A stretch of 6,803 bases of DNA from an uncultured Steroidobacter sp. (GCA_946478975.1 CAMLEO010000346.1:1-6803), one strand, 5' to 3'; shown: positions 1 through 6,550, counted from the first letter of the stretch. Numbers and translations: made by a program. Notes: generated from the letters alone by a model not told the origin.

Positions 1-769
1 GAATCTCCTGCTGGACATCCCTGCGCGAGAAATAGCTCGCGCAGGTATCGTTGCGGCGAACCTTGTTCTCGTAAACCCAGTGCTCGACGTGAGCGTGCGC
101 GATGCCGACCGTTTGCTGTGAGAAATGCTCGGCGTGGGCGCGTGCAAAGGCGAAGCCTTCCTCGCGAGAGCCGAGCCATTTCGGGGACATCGCCTCGACC
201 ATGTACATGGTCGCGCCAAGGTGCGGCACGCCGGTCCTTTTGTAACTTGCGAAGATGCTGTCGAGCGTCTCGCGGGGCACGCGTAAACCCATCGCTACTG
301 GAATCAAACGCGTCAGTGGTTCGGGTTCGTGCTCTGCCCGGCGGTGCGCGCTGATGAGATAGCCCCAGCTTTGCTCCAGCAGCGCTTCGAACGCATCGAA
401 GGTCTCCGCCGAATTCCCGGACGCGACCCGGCGGACTCCGGGAATCCGCCAGGCTCGATACAAACAGGTGGTGCCTTTGAACAGCGGAGCGATAAACGAA
501 GAGGAGCGGGACACCCACGCATCCAGCGTATCGTTGCAAAAGTCCTGCTGAGCGAGCGCGGACAGCGCGACGAAGCGCTCATCGACGCTGAGCTCCATGA
601 ACGAATGCTCGAACTGTTCGAACTGCTGCGCTTCGAGCTGAGCGGCGAGTCGGGGAACCTCCGGCAGACCGAGCGACAGATCGAGCAGGCAGGGCCTCGG
701 CGTGCCCCGGGCCTGCAGCCAGTGCTGCAAGCGGTCCGTCAGCCAGTGAAGCAGCCCCTGACCCGGCAT
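1..769 (-). CDS. Hypothetical protein, possibly DUF4034-like (C-terminus cut off by the window edge)
   Basis: An open minus-strand frame of 256 codons starts at ATG 769 and runs without a stop to the left edge, so the C-terminus is missing. A GGAG lies 5-6 bases before the ATG, and an in-frame TAA lies a few codons upstream of the adjacent GTG (772), which limits the start to 772 or 769. The product is soluble, with no signal peptide or membrane segment, and rich in Leu, Ala, Glu and aromatic residues in a helical pattern. Around residues 187-209 a run reads as Met-Tyr-Met-Val-Glu-Ala, then SPKWLGS, then FAFAR. This recalls the 'PxWGGS...M..FA' signature of DUF4034-type helical-repeat proteins. 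The preceding stretch (about 130-175, WGYLISAHRRAEHEPE) also fits. No catalytic motif is visible and I do not know the function. It lies 83 bp downstream of the SDR gene on the same strand, so co-transcription is plausible. The family assignment is tentative; the gene itself is well supported. Confidence 0.8.
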   Translation of the reverse strand, partial: MPGQGLLHWLTDRLQHWLQARGTPRPCLLDLSLGLPEVPRLAAQLEAQQFEQFEHSFMELSVDERFVALSALAQQDFCNDTLDAWVSRSSSFIAPLFKGTTCLYRAWRIPGVRRVASGNSAETFDAFEALLEQSWGYLISAHRRAEHEPEPLTRLIPVAMGLRVPRETLDSIFASYKRTGVPHLGATMYMVEAMSPKWLGSREEGFAFARAHAEHFSQQTVGIAHAHVEHWVYENKVRRNDTCASYFSRRDVQQEI

Positions 770-852
770 CACATCTCCGTCGAATCCATCGAAGCGTTAT
801 TGTCCACAAGCATGCATGCGGTCCGGCGCAGTCGCTGTGATGGAGTTGGGAG

Positions 853-2388
853 TTACCACGGCGTCGGTTTGTAGTCCTTCAGGAACTGGCCCCACAGGTG
901 CGTGCCGGTGAGCTGGCCGACGAAGATCGGATCGACGATGCGAGCGGCGCCGTCGATGATGTCGAGCGGCGGCGAGAAGCCGCTTTCCGCCTTGCGAGCC
1001 GCGTGCACGGCCGGATCTTCGTCGGTGACCCAGCCGGTGTCGACGGCATTCATGTGAATGCCATCCTTCACGTAATCCGGCGCGCTCGTGCGCGTCATCA
1101 TGTTCAACGCTGCCTTGGCCATGTTGGTGTGGGGATGCTTGTCGGTCTTGAACGTGCGATAGAACTGGCCTTCCATGGCGCTGACGTTCACCACGTGCTT
1201 GTGATGCCCGGGCGTACGGACCAGCAGCGGCTTCAGCCGAGCGTTCAAGATGTACGGTGCGATGGCATTCACCAGCTGCACCTCGAGCAGCTCCGGCGTT
1301 TCCACTTCATGCAGGCGCAGGCGCCAGCTGTTCATGTCGCGCAGGTCGACCTGCTGGCGATCCTCGTCGTAGCGATCGGCTGGAAACAAGGTCTGGCCGT
1401 CACGGAAATCCTCATCGAGATAGCGACGCTGCGAAAGAGCAGCACTGTGAAGCAACCCTTCGGCAGGCGAGCGAGATTCGATTCCCACGGGCAAGCTCGT
1501 CGCCGAGGGCGATGTCGCCAACGTTCGACACAGCTCATCGTGAGCCGCAAGCGTATTGCGAACCAAAGCCGGCAGCGCATCGAGCGATTCAGCTTCGCGC
1601 GCGAGCAGATGTTTGAAGAACCCCGCCGGCCGACGCACCGTCTGGCACGCGTTGTTGACGATGTGATCCAGCCGGGGCAAGCGTTCCAGCAGAAAGCGCG
1701 TGAACACTTCGACGCTCGGCGTATGGCGTAGATCCAGGCCGTGAATCTCCAGGCGGTCGCGGAACTCCGCGAAGTCCGGTTCCTGCGAATAGCGATCCGC
1801 GGCGTCTACAGGGAAACGCGTGGTCGCAATCACATGCGCCCCGGCGCGGAGCAGTTTGAGCGAGGCTTGATAACCGATCTTCACTCTCGCGCCGGTCACG
1901 AGCGCGTAGTGGCCGGAGAGATCCGCCGTTTGCTCGCGCTTGGCGTAGTTGAAGTCACCGCACGCTTCGCACATCGAGTCGTAGTAGCGATGCACTTTGA
2001 CGAACGCCTGTTTGCAAACGTAACAAGTGCGTTCTGCTTTCAAACTTGCGGGCTCGGCCGGTTCCTCGGCCTCCGGAGGCGGCAGCCACAGCGGCGTGTA
2101 GACCGACGACTTGCGTTGCACCCGCAGCCCGGTCTGCTCGATCACTTTGCGATCGTGCGCCTTGGTGGCCTCGCGGTCGGCTTTGCGAAAGGCTTTCGCC
2201 ATTTTTACCAGCGTGTGGCGCTCGGGCTTTGCGACCAGGCCGGCGAACGTCAGTAGCTCGCGCCGCTGGTCCTGGGACAAGCGGGTCAGCAGCGAGCGAT
2301 CGGCGTCGATGGCCTGCAGAACGCGCACACAGGTGCGGATGTCCTCTTCGCTGAGAGCGCCGTCGGGAATCGAGGGATTGGGATGCAT
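853..2388 (-). CDS. SDR-family NAD(P)-dependent oxidoreductase with N-terminal zinc knuckle
   Basis: A 511-residue protein, about twice the length of a classical SDR. Residues 1-115 are a helical, charged leader. Residues 122-143 hold C122-x2-C125-x14-C140-x2-C143, a likely zinc site. The Rossmann fold starts near 160 with TGARVKIGY (165-173), where the second Gly of TGxxxGxG is Lys170. R191 after strand 2 (TTRFP) suggests NADP preference. VNNA (244-247), N374 in LVNAIAPY, and S403 in VVNVSAMEG match the remaining SDR landmarks. At the YxxxK position the sequence is TNMAK, so Lys425 is kept but Thr421 replaces the catalytic Tyr. About 110 residues (roughly 252-365) are inserted between the NNA strand and helix E. 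The cytoplasmic location is inferred from the lack of a signal peptide. The substrate is unknown. The Thr substitution may be typical of this subfamily, so normal reductase chemistry should not be assumed. ATG 2388 is the first possible start because an in-frame TAA lies at 2397-2395; no Shine-Dalgarno is seen. Confidence 0.92.
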   Translation of the reverse strand: MHPNPSIPDGALSEEDIRTCVRVLQAIDADRSLLTRLSQDQRRELLTFAGLVAKPERHTLVKMAKAFRKADREATKAHDRKVIEQTGLRVQRKSSVYTPLWLPPPEAEEPAEPASLKAERTCYVCKQAFVKVHRYYDSMCEACGDFNYAKREQTADLSGHYALVTGARVKIGYQASLKLLRAGAHVIATTRFPVDAADRYSQEPDFAEFRDRLEIHGLDLRHTPSVEVFTRFLLERLPRLDHIVNNACQTVRRPAGFFKHLLAREAESLDALPALVRNTLAAHDELCRTLATSPSATSLPVGIESRSPAEGLLHSAALSQRRYLDEDFRDGQTLFPADRYDEDRQQVDLRDMNSWRLRLHEVETPELLEVQLVNAIAPYILNARLKPLLVRTPGHHKHVVNVSAMEGQFYRTFKTDKHPHTNMAKAALNMMTRTSAPDYVKDGIHMNAVDTGWVTDEDPAVHAARKAESGFSPPLDIIDGAARIVDPIFVGQLTGTHLWGQFLKDYKPTPW

Positions 2389-2424
2389 GCGATATTATGA
2401 GCCGCAACTCATTCACGATGCGAG
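2389..2424. promoter_or_regulatory. 36-bp divergent intergenic region with a shared AT-rich -10-like core
   Basis: Only 36 bases separate the start codons of the divergent SDR and M20 peptidase genes. In otherwise GC-rich sequence, the run GATATTATGA at 2391-2400 stands out. On the minus strand it gives CATAAT (2399-2394, 5 of 6 to TATAAT), ending 5 bases before the SDR ATG, which is the spacing of a leaderless transcript. On the plus strand it gives TATTAT (2393-2398, 5 of 6), placing a start near 2405 and leaving a leader of about 20 bases for the peptidase gene. Neither side shows a convincing -35 hexamer at 16-18 bases. This is a sequence-pattern inference only. Confidence 0.3.
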
Positions 2425-3756
2425 ATGGGAACGGTGAGCTTCAAATACACCTGCGCACTCGGGCTGTGCGCGTTGTTCGGCGTCATGCAGGCGCAGGCGT
2501 CCGGGGTTCCCGCCAAAACCGAGGCGGCCATCAAAACCCTGCGCAACCAGTCGGCCGTGAAGTCAGCCCTGGAGCAAATCCAGCGCGATGACGAGCGTAC
2601 GCTCGCGGAGCAGATCGAGCTCGCGGAGATCGCGTCGCCGCCGTTCAAGGAACAAACGCGGGCCAATGATTATGTCCGTCGCCTGCGCGAGCTGGGCCTG
2701 CTGGACGTGACGATCGACTCCGAGGGCAACGTGATCGCCCGGCGTCCGGGGGCACGCAAAGGCGCGCCGACGATGGTCCTGTCGGCGCACCTCGATACGG
2801 TGTTCGAGGAAGGTACGAACGTCAAGGTTCGCAGAGACGGCAAACGTTATTACGGCGCCGGCATCGGCGACGATGCGCGTGGCCTGAGCGTCCTGTTGAC
2901 GGTGCTGCGAGCGATGCAGGAGAACAAACTGCGCACGCAAGGGGATGTCCTGTTCGTCGGCACGGTGGGCGAAGAAGCCCTGGGCAATCTGCGCGGCGTG
3001 AAGGCGTTGTTCAGAGATCGCAACGACATCGACGGCTTCATTTCGGTCGACAAGATCGATCACACGCCGGGCGATTCAGATGTCGTGGCACGTGCGGTGG
3101 GCAGTCATCGCTGGCAGATCACGTTCACGGGGCCGGGCGGGCACAGCTATCAAAACTTCGGCACGCCCAGCGCGGTTCACGCCTTGGGACGAGCGGTCAG
3201 CATGATCGCCGATCTGCAACCGCCGGCCGAGCCCAAGACCACCTTCACTGTGGCTACTGTTTCGGGCGGCACATCGGTGAACGCCATCGCCGAGAAGGCG
3301 GAGATGCGCATCGACATTCGTTCCGAATCCGCCGCTGCGCTCGCCGCGCTGGAGGAACAAATTCTCGCGGCGGCCGATCGCGCTGGCATCGAAGAGGGCA
3401 AGCGCTGGAGCGCGGATCCGATTCGCGTCGAACGCAAACTGTTAGGTGATCGCCCCGCGGGCGCGGGCAGCGGCGACAATCCGGTCGCCATCGCCTGGAC
3501 GGGCGCTGTGGTTGCGCTTGGGCAGAATGCTCCGAAAGTCTCAGCCGCCAGCACCGACGCAAATGTTCCGATGGGCCTCGGCATTCCTGCGATCACCGCG
3601 TCCAGCGGCGGCATAGGTGACAAAGCACACTCGCTGGACGAATGGTATGAGCCGGTGAACGCTTGGCTCGGCCCCCAGGGAGTGCTGCTGACGACGCTTG
3701 CGCTCGTGGGCCTCGAAGGTGGGCCAAAACCTTTGTTGAGCGATCGCGCGAGGTGA
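2425..3756 (+). CDS. Exported M20/M25/M40-family metallopeptidase (zinc-dependent hydrolase)
   Basis: A 443-residue dizinc hydrolase of the M20 family, which cleaves peptide or amide bonds in small peptides and N-acyl amino acids. An n-region Lys, a hydrophobic stretch and an AQA site near residue 25 form a signal peptide, so the enzyme should act in the periplasm or outside the cell. The metal site is complete: H122 in SAHLDTV, D149 in GIGDDARG, the E183-E184 pair in VGEEALG (catalytic base plus ligand), D209 in ISVDKID, and H402 in KAHSLDEWYEP. GGHS (238-241) marks the dimerisation domain (about 220-330), with H240 as the His expected to complete the active site. The length is normal for the family. 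The exact substrate cannot be read from sequence. ATG 2425 was chosen, but GTG 2434, preceded by GGGA, would give an equally good signal peptide. It is translationally close to the downstream GNAT gene. Confidence 0.93.
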   Translation: MGTVSFKYTCALGLCALFGVMQAQASGVPAKTEAAIKTLRNQSAVKSALEQIQRDDERTLAEQIELAEIASPPFKEQTRANDYVRRLRELGLLDVTIDSEGNVIARRPGARKGAPTMVLSAHLDTVFEEGTNVKVRRDGKRYYGAGIGDDARGLSVLLTVLRAMQENKLRTQGDVLFVGTVGEEALGNLRGVKALFRDRNDIDGFISVDKIDHTPGDSDVVARAVGSHRWQITFTGPGGHSYQNFGTPSAVHALGRAVSMIADLQPPAEPKTTFTVATVSGGTSVNAIAEKAEMRIDIRSESAAALAALEEQILAAADRAGIEEGKRWSADPIRVERKLLGDRPAGAGSGDNPVAIAWTGAVVALGQNAPKVSAASTDANVPMGLGIPAITASSGGIGDKAHSLDEWYEPVNAWLGPQGVLLTTLALVGLEGGPKPLLSDRAR

Positions 3757-3758
3757 AT

Positions 3759-4295
3759 GTGACTTATCACTTACGGCTGGCAACCCTGGCGGACGAGCCG
3801 ATCCTGCGCGATCTGATCGCGCGTTCCATCCGCGAGCTGGGAGCGAACGATTACACGCCGGCGCAGATCGAGGCGGCGTTGCAAGGCGCGTTCGGCGTGG
3901 ATACAGCGCTGATTCGCGATCAAACCTACTTCGCCATCGTGACTGACGACGATGAGATTGTTGGCTGCGGCGGCTGGAGCCGCCGACGCACTTTGTTCGG
4001 CAGCGACACTCGTGAAGTCCGCGATGACAGCTGGCTCGATCCCGCCACGGAAGCAGCGCGCATCCGTGCATTTTTCATCGATTCCCGTCACGCTCGTCGT
4101 GGGCTCGGACGTTTGTTGTTGGAACGGTGCGAAGACGAAGCGGCGCGAGCCGGGTTCAAACAATTTGCGCTGATGGCGACACTGCCGGGCAAACGATTGT
4201 ATGAAGTGTGTGGCTACGTGGGCACGGGGCCAATCGAACATCCGCTGCCAGGCGGGCTGAGTATCACATTCGTGCCGATGACCAAGAGCCGCTGA
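3759..4295 (+). CDS. GNAT-family N-acetyltransferase
   Basis: A 178-residue acetyl-CoA-dependent acyltransferase. The N-terminus (LRLATLADEPILRDLIARS) is the usual GNAT opening strand and helix. FAIVTDDDEIVGCGGW (about 58-73) is the beta2-beta3 hairpin, and RAFFIDSRHARRGLGRLLLE (about 103-122) contains motif A with the pyrophosphate-binding RRGLGR loop at 113-118. ALMATLPGKRLYEVCGY (about 137-153) is motif B, with the family's usual Tyr-containing 'LYE..GY' end. GTG 3759 was chosen because GAGG (3750-3753) sits 5 bases upstream and the domain starts at once. An overlapping GTG at 3753 and an in-frame ATG at 3663 inside the peptidase gene are less likely. The start lies 2 bases after the peptidase stop, so translational coupling is expected. 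The acceptor is unknown: a small metabolite or a protein N-terminus is possible. The cytoplasmic location is inferred. Confidence 0.92.
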   Translation: MTYHLRLATLADEPILRDLIARSIRELGANDYTPAQIEAALQGAFGVDTALIRDQTYFAIVTDDDEIVGCGGWSRRRTLFGSDTREVRDDSWLDPATEAARIRAFFIDSRHARRGLGRLLLERCEDEAARAGFKQFALMATLPGKRLYEVCGYVGTGPIEHPLPGGLSITFVPMTKSR

Positions 4296-4416
4296 TCCCG
4301 CAAAAATGTGCCGCTGTGCAGACGCCGGCGGCCGGTTCGATTTTCTATAGCAACGCTTTGAGCCGCTGCGTTACGATCCTCCCGCCACAAACAAAACAAC
4401 AGTGCACGGAGGCATG
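4296..4416. other. Intergenic gap between the GNAT gene and the next pair
   Basis: A 121-base gap holding no gene I can support. A 5-bp stem with a 3-base loop (GCCGG-cgg-CCGGT, about 4327-4339), followed by a broken T run (TTCGATTTTC), could be a weak terminator after the GNAT gene. No convincing -35/-10 pair was found for the following gene. The stretch ends in a good ribosome binding site, GGAGG at 4408-4412. Confidence 0.4.
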
Positions 4417-4722
4417 ATGAAGCGCAAATGGCTGCTGATCATCGGTGTGCTCGGGGTGCTGATCGGCATCGGGGTGTGGAGCAGCAGGAACACGGTTGCC
4501 ACTGCTCGCGTCGGCACCGTTTACGTTGCCAAACAAACCTGCTCCTGCCTGTTCGTCGCCGGTCGCCCGCTCGACTCCTGCTCCACGGATTTCGATCCGG
4601 ACGCGGTGCGCCCGCTCGATGTGAGCGTCTCTTCAAACAATGTCACGGTCTCGGCACTCGGCGGTTTGATTTCAGCGCGGGCTCAATATGACGCGGGGTA
4701 TGGCTGTCATCCGGTGAACTAG
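4417..4722 (+). CDS. Small membrane-anchored four-cysteine protein, like a detached N-terminal domain of serine hydrolases
   Basis: A 101-residue protein. Residues 1-4 (MKRK) are basic and 5-21 form a single hydrophobic helix, so it is either a membrane anchor with the rest in the periplasm or an uncleaved signal. The periplasmic part has C42, C44, C55 and C97, which suggests two disulfides. Key landmarks are YVAKQTCSCLFVAGR (36-50), VTVSALGGLISARAQY (76-91) and GYGCHPV near the end. From memory, the same order of motifs (AK..C...FVAGR, VT.S.LG, A.Y..G.GC) forms the first 100 or so residues of some larger beta-lactamase-fold serine hydrolases. Here it is a separate gene 20 bp upstream of exactly such a hydrolase. 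GGAGG (4408-4412) sits 4 bases before ATG 4417, which is preferred to ATG 4414 or GTG 4402. It probably supports or anchors the hydrolase, but the function is unproven. Confidence 0.85.
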   Translation: MKRKWLLIIGVLGVLIGIGVWSSRNTVATARVGTVYVAKQTCSCLFVAGRPLDSCSTDFDPDAVRPLDVSVSSNNVTVSALGGLISARAQYDAGYGCHPVN

Positions 4723-4742
4723 ACCGCACGGAGGGATCTCGC

Positions 4743-5915
4743 ATGTTCCGGTCTCTAGTGATGACGATTGTCCTGCTGGCACCCGCGTCACTCGTGCACG
4801 CACAGCTGGTGCCGCTGCCACCACAACCTGCGGATGTTCCATGGCCGACTCAGGAGTGGCCCACGGGTCCATTGCCCGCAGAGCTCGATATGGCTGCCTT
4901 CTACGCTGCGTTGGACGATGCATTCGAGAAGAAGGGCAATGGTCTGGGGCAAACGCGCGAGCTCGTGATCATTCGCGGTGGACGTCTGGTGTTCGAGCGC
5001 GCCGCCATCGGTTTCAACACCAACATGCGCCTGGTTTCCTGGTCGATGGCGAAGTCGGTGACGCAAGCGTTGGTCGGCATCGCGGTGGCGCAGGGCAAGG
5101 TCGATATCGATCAGCCCATGGGCAATCCTCACTGGTCGAAGGACGATCGGCGCGCGCAGATTCCGTGGCGTCAGTGGTTGCAGATGACGGACGGCCAGCG
5201 TTATCTCGAAATCGAAGCGCCCTCGATTGCCGAGAGCGACGCCTCTCGTAAGTTATTCGGCCCAGGCCGGCTCGATGTCGCGAACTACTGTGCGGGGCTG
5301 CCGCTGATCCACGAGCCGGGCACGCATTGGAATTACAACTCGTGCGGCATCGTGCTGACTGCAGATGCGCTCACGCGAGCCATCGTGCCGAATCCTGCCT
5401 CGCCCGACCAACGGCGAGCCGCGATGATGAAGTGGATGGGCGAGAACTTGTTCGATGTGATCGGCATGAAGGCACAGCCCGAGTTCGATGCCACCGGCCT
5501 GGTGTATGGAAGCGCGCTGATTTATGCCTCGGCACGCGACTTCGCAAAGTTCGGCTTGCTGTATTTACGGGACGGCATTTGGGAAGGTCGCAGGGTGCTG
5601 CCGGAAGGCTGGGTCGATTTCGCTCGCACCCATGGCACGGGCCAGAACGCGGATATTTATGGAGCCGGCTGGTGGGTGCCGCCGAGGGAAGGCAAGGGGC
5701 GGCCCTATCCCATTTTCATCGACACCGGCCCGCTGCGCGACGGCTTCAGCGCCCAGGGATTCGAAGGCCAATACACACTGGTGGTGCCTTCGAAGGATTT
5801 GATCATCGTGCGCCTGGCGATGACGCCAGAGAAAGATCTGCGCACCGGCGCGCCGCTGAAATGGATGGGACGCGTCGCGCGATTGTTTCCAGACCGCCGA
5901 GCGTCGGGCGAGTAG
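4743..5915 (+). CDS. Periplasmic serine hydrolase, class C beta-lactamase / 6-aminohexanoate-dimer hydrolase (NylB)-like fold
   Basis: A 390-residue SxxK acyl-enzyme hydrolase. A signal peptide (1-20, ending LVHA before Gln) sends it to the periplasm. SWSMAKS (99-105) gives nucleophile S101 and base K104. WNYNSCG (196-202) gives the second motif Tyr198. GFEGQ (339-343) stands where true beta-lactamases carry KTG, as in NylB and EstB-type esterases and amidases. ARDFAKFGLLYLRDGIWEGRRVLPEGW (264-290) is a characteristic block of the NylB-like branch. The likely chemistry is ester or amide hydrolysis of an unknown small substrate rather than antibiotic resistance. The start is secure: GGAGGG lies about 8 bases before ATG 4743. 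It follows the small four-Cys gene by 20 bp, probably in one operon. The stop is 45 bp from the stop of the converging DUF6496-type gene, and no strong terminator hairpin is seen in that gap. Confidence 0.93.
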   Translation: MFRSLVMTIVLLAPASLVHAQLVPLPPQPADVPWPTQEWPTGPLPAELDMAAFYAALDDAFEKKGNGLGQTRELVIIRGGRLVFERAAIGFNTNMRLVSWSMAKSVTQALVGIAVAQGKVDIDQPMGNPHWSKDDRRAQIPWRQWLQMTDGQRYLEIEAPSIAESDASRKLFGPGRLDVANYCAGLPLIHEPGTHWNYNSCGIVLTADALTRAIVPNPASPDQRRAAMMKWMGENLFDVIGMKAQPEFDATGLVYGSALIYASARDFAKFGLLYLRDGIWEGRRVLPEGWVDFARTHGTGQNADIYGAGWWVPPREGKGRPYPIFIDTGPLRDGFSAQGFEGQYTLVVPSKDLIIVRLAMTPEKDLRTGAPLKWMGRVARLFPDRRASGE

Positions 5916-5960
5916 CGCCATTGTCCGCCATTCGTGTGACGATTCGCGTCGCGCCATCGG

Positions 5961-6395
5961 TCATCGCGAGGCACGCTTGCGTGTGCTGCTCTTGTTCGAA
6001 CGCCGACGGCGCGCACTTTGCTTCGCATGTCGTGACAGCGCGCGATGTGACGCTGCCGATCTGGGTTCATTACGCAATGCTTTGACGGTTGCACGCCGTC
6101 GCCTCGCCGAAGACTTGCGAGGCTTGCGCTTGCCTCGTCCAACGTCGAGATCGCGTTCAGCGCTTTGACGCGTGCGTCGCGAGGTGGTTCCTTTTTCGGG
6201 CGGCTGCAATGGCACGCCGGCCCGGCGGGCTTTGGACAAACCGATGGCAATGGCCTGCTTGGACGAACGAGCGCCGTGTTTGCCTTGGCGAATATGTTCC
6301 ATTTCTTCGCGCACGAATTCGCCTGCTGCAGTCGATGGCTTCTTGCCCTCGCGCAAGTCGGCTTTGGCACGTCGAACTGTTGATTTGTCGGGCAT
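5961..6395 (-). CDS. DUF6496-type small basic protein
   Basis: A 144-residue, very basic protein. Residues 1-70 form the conserved part: a charged helix (STVRRAKADLREGKKPSTAAG), then EFVREEMEHIRQGKHGARS (26-44) and KQAIAIGLSKARRAGVPL (46-63). I recognise this as the domain called DUF6496, a small family common in proteobacteria with no established role. Residues 71-144 are a low-complexity tail dominated by Arg, Lys, Ser and Ala, resembling histone H1-like or nucleoid-associated tails. DNA or RNA binding is therefore a fair guess, but only a guess. It has no signal peptide or membrane segment. A strong ribosome binding site, GGAGG, lies 7 bases before the ATG at 6395. The gene converges on the serine hydrolase and diverges from the right-edge gene. 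The low-complexity tail is the only compositional oddity. Confidence 0.85.
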   Translation of the reverse strand: MPDKSTVRRAKADLREGKKPSTAAGEFVREEMEHIRQGKHGARSSKQAIAIGLSKARRAGVPLQPPEKGTTSRRTRQSAERDLDVGRGKRKPRKSSARRRRATVKALRNEPRSAASHRALSRHAKQSARRRRSNKSSTRKRASR

Positions 6396-6550
6396 GGTCT
6401 TTCCTCCGTTCAGTCGTAGCCCAATGACGAACGCCGCCTCGGCGCTGTTCCGTGCAGTCTCTGCCAGGTCGCCGATTGCACGCGGGCGCCTATCGCTCTG
6501 CAGGCGATTTCCCTATGCTTGGCGCAACCCTCGCGGACCTGGAGCCTCGC
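6396..6550. promoter_or_regulatory. Divergent promoter region between DUF6496-type and STM4015-like genes
   Basis: A 155-base non-coding gap that must hold promoters for both flanking genes. Each gene has its own ribosome binding site: GGAGG on the minus strand, 7 bases before ATG 6395, and GGAG at 6541-6544, 6 bases before ATG 6551. On the minus strand, GGAAC (6451-6447) and GTCATT (6428-6423) are separated by 18 bases, about the layout of extracytoplasmic-function sigma (sigma-E type) promoters, and lie about 30 bases from the ATG. On the plus strand, CCCTATGCTT near 6511-6520 is a poor -10 candidate with no matching -35. Confidence 0.4.
6423..6451 (-). promoter_or_regulatory. Candidate ECF/sigma-E-like promoter for the DUF6496-type gene
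   Basis: Read on the minus strand, GGAACAG at 6451-6445 matches 5 of 7 positions of the sigma-E -35 consensus GGAACTT. GTCATT at 6428-6423 shares GTCA with the -10 type GTCAAA. The GGAAC-to-GTC spacer is 18 bases. The start would fall about 25 bases before the ATG, leaving room for the GGAGG site. This is one pattern match in GC-rich DNA, so chance is a real alternative. Confidence 0.22.

Noticed and set aside
313..809. A frameshifted pair of short minus-strand frames (579-809 and 313-582) suggesting a broken gene
   Set aside because: These are out-of-frame shadows. The real frame from 769 is continuous and needs no frameshift.
810..819. Palindrome GCATGCATGC, with ATGCATGCG also present at the SDR start (2383-2391)
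   Set aside because: A shared 9-base match is expected many times by chance in a window this long. The two copies have no other shared context.
329..874. A 181-codon plus-strand frame over the left-edge gene
   Set aside because: The minus-strand frame from 769 to the edge has a ribosome site and protein-like composition. The plus-strand frame looks like its shadow.
898..1731. A 277-codon open frame on the plus strand opposite the SDR gene
   Set aside because: It is fully antisense to a well-supported gene, has no recognisable motifs, and is the kind of long shadow frame that GC-rich codon bias produces.
4327..4345. Possible rho-independent terminator after the GNAT gene
   Set aside because: The stem is only 5 bp with a G-T closing pair, and the T run is interrupted. 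Too weak to list as a terminator.
4743..5915. Reading the serine hydrolase as an antibiotic-resistance beta-lactamase
   Set aside because: It has SxxK and a Tyr motif but GFEGQ in place of KTG, and NylB-like sequence blocks, so an esterase or amidase is the better reading.
5916..5960. Possible bidirectional terminator between the converging hydrolase and DUF6496-type genes
   Set aside because: No stable stem-loop with a T run could be found by eye on either strand in the 45-base gap.
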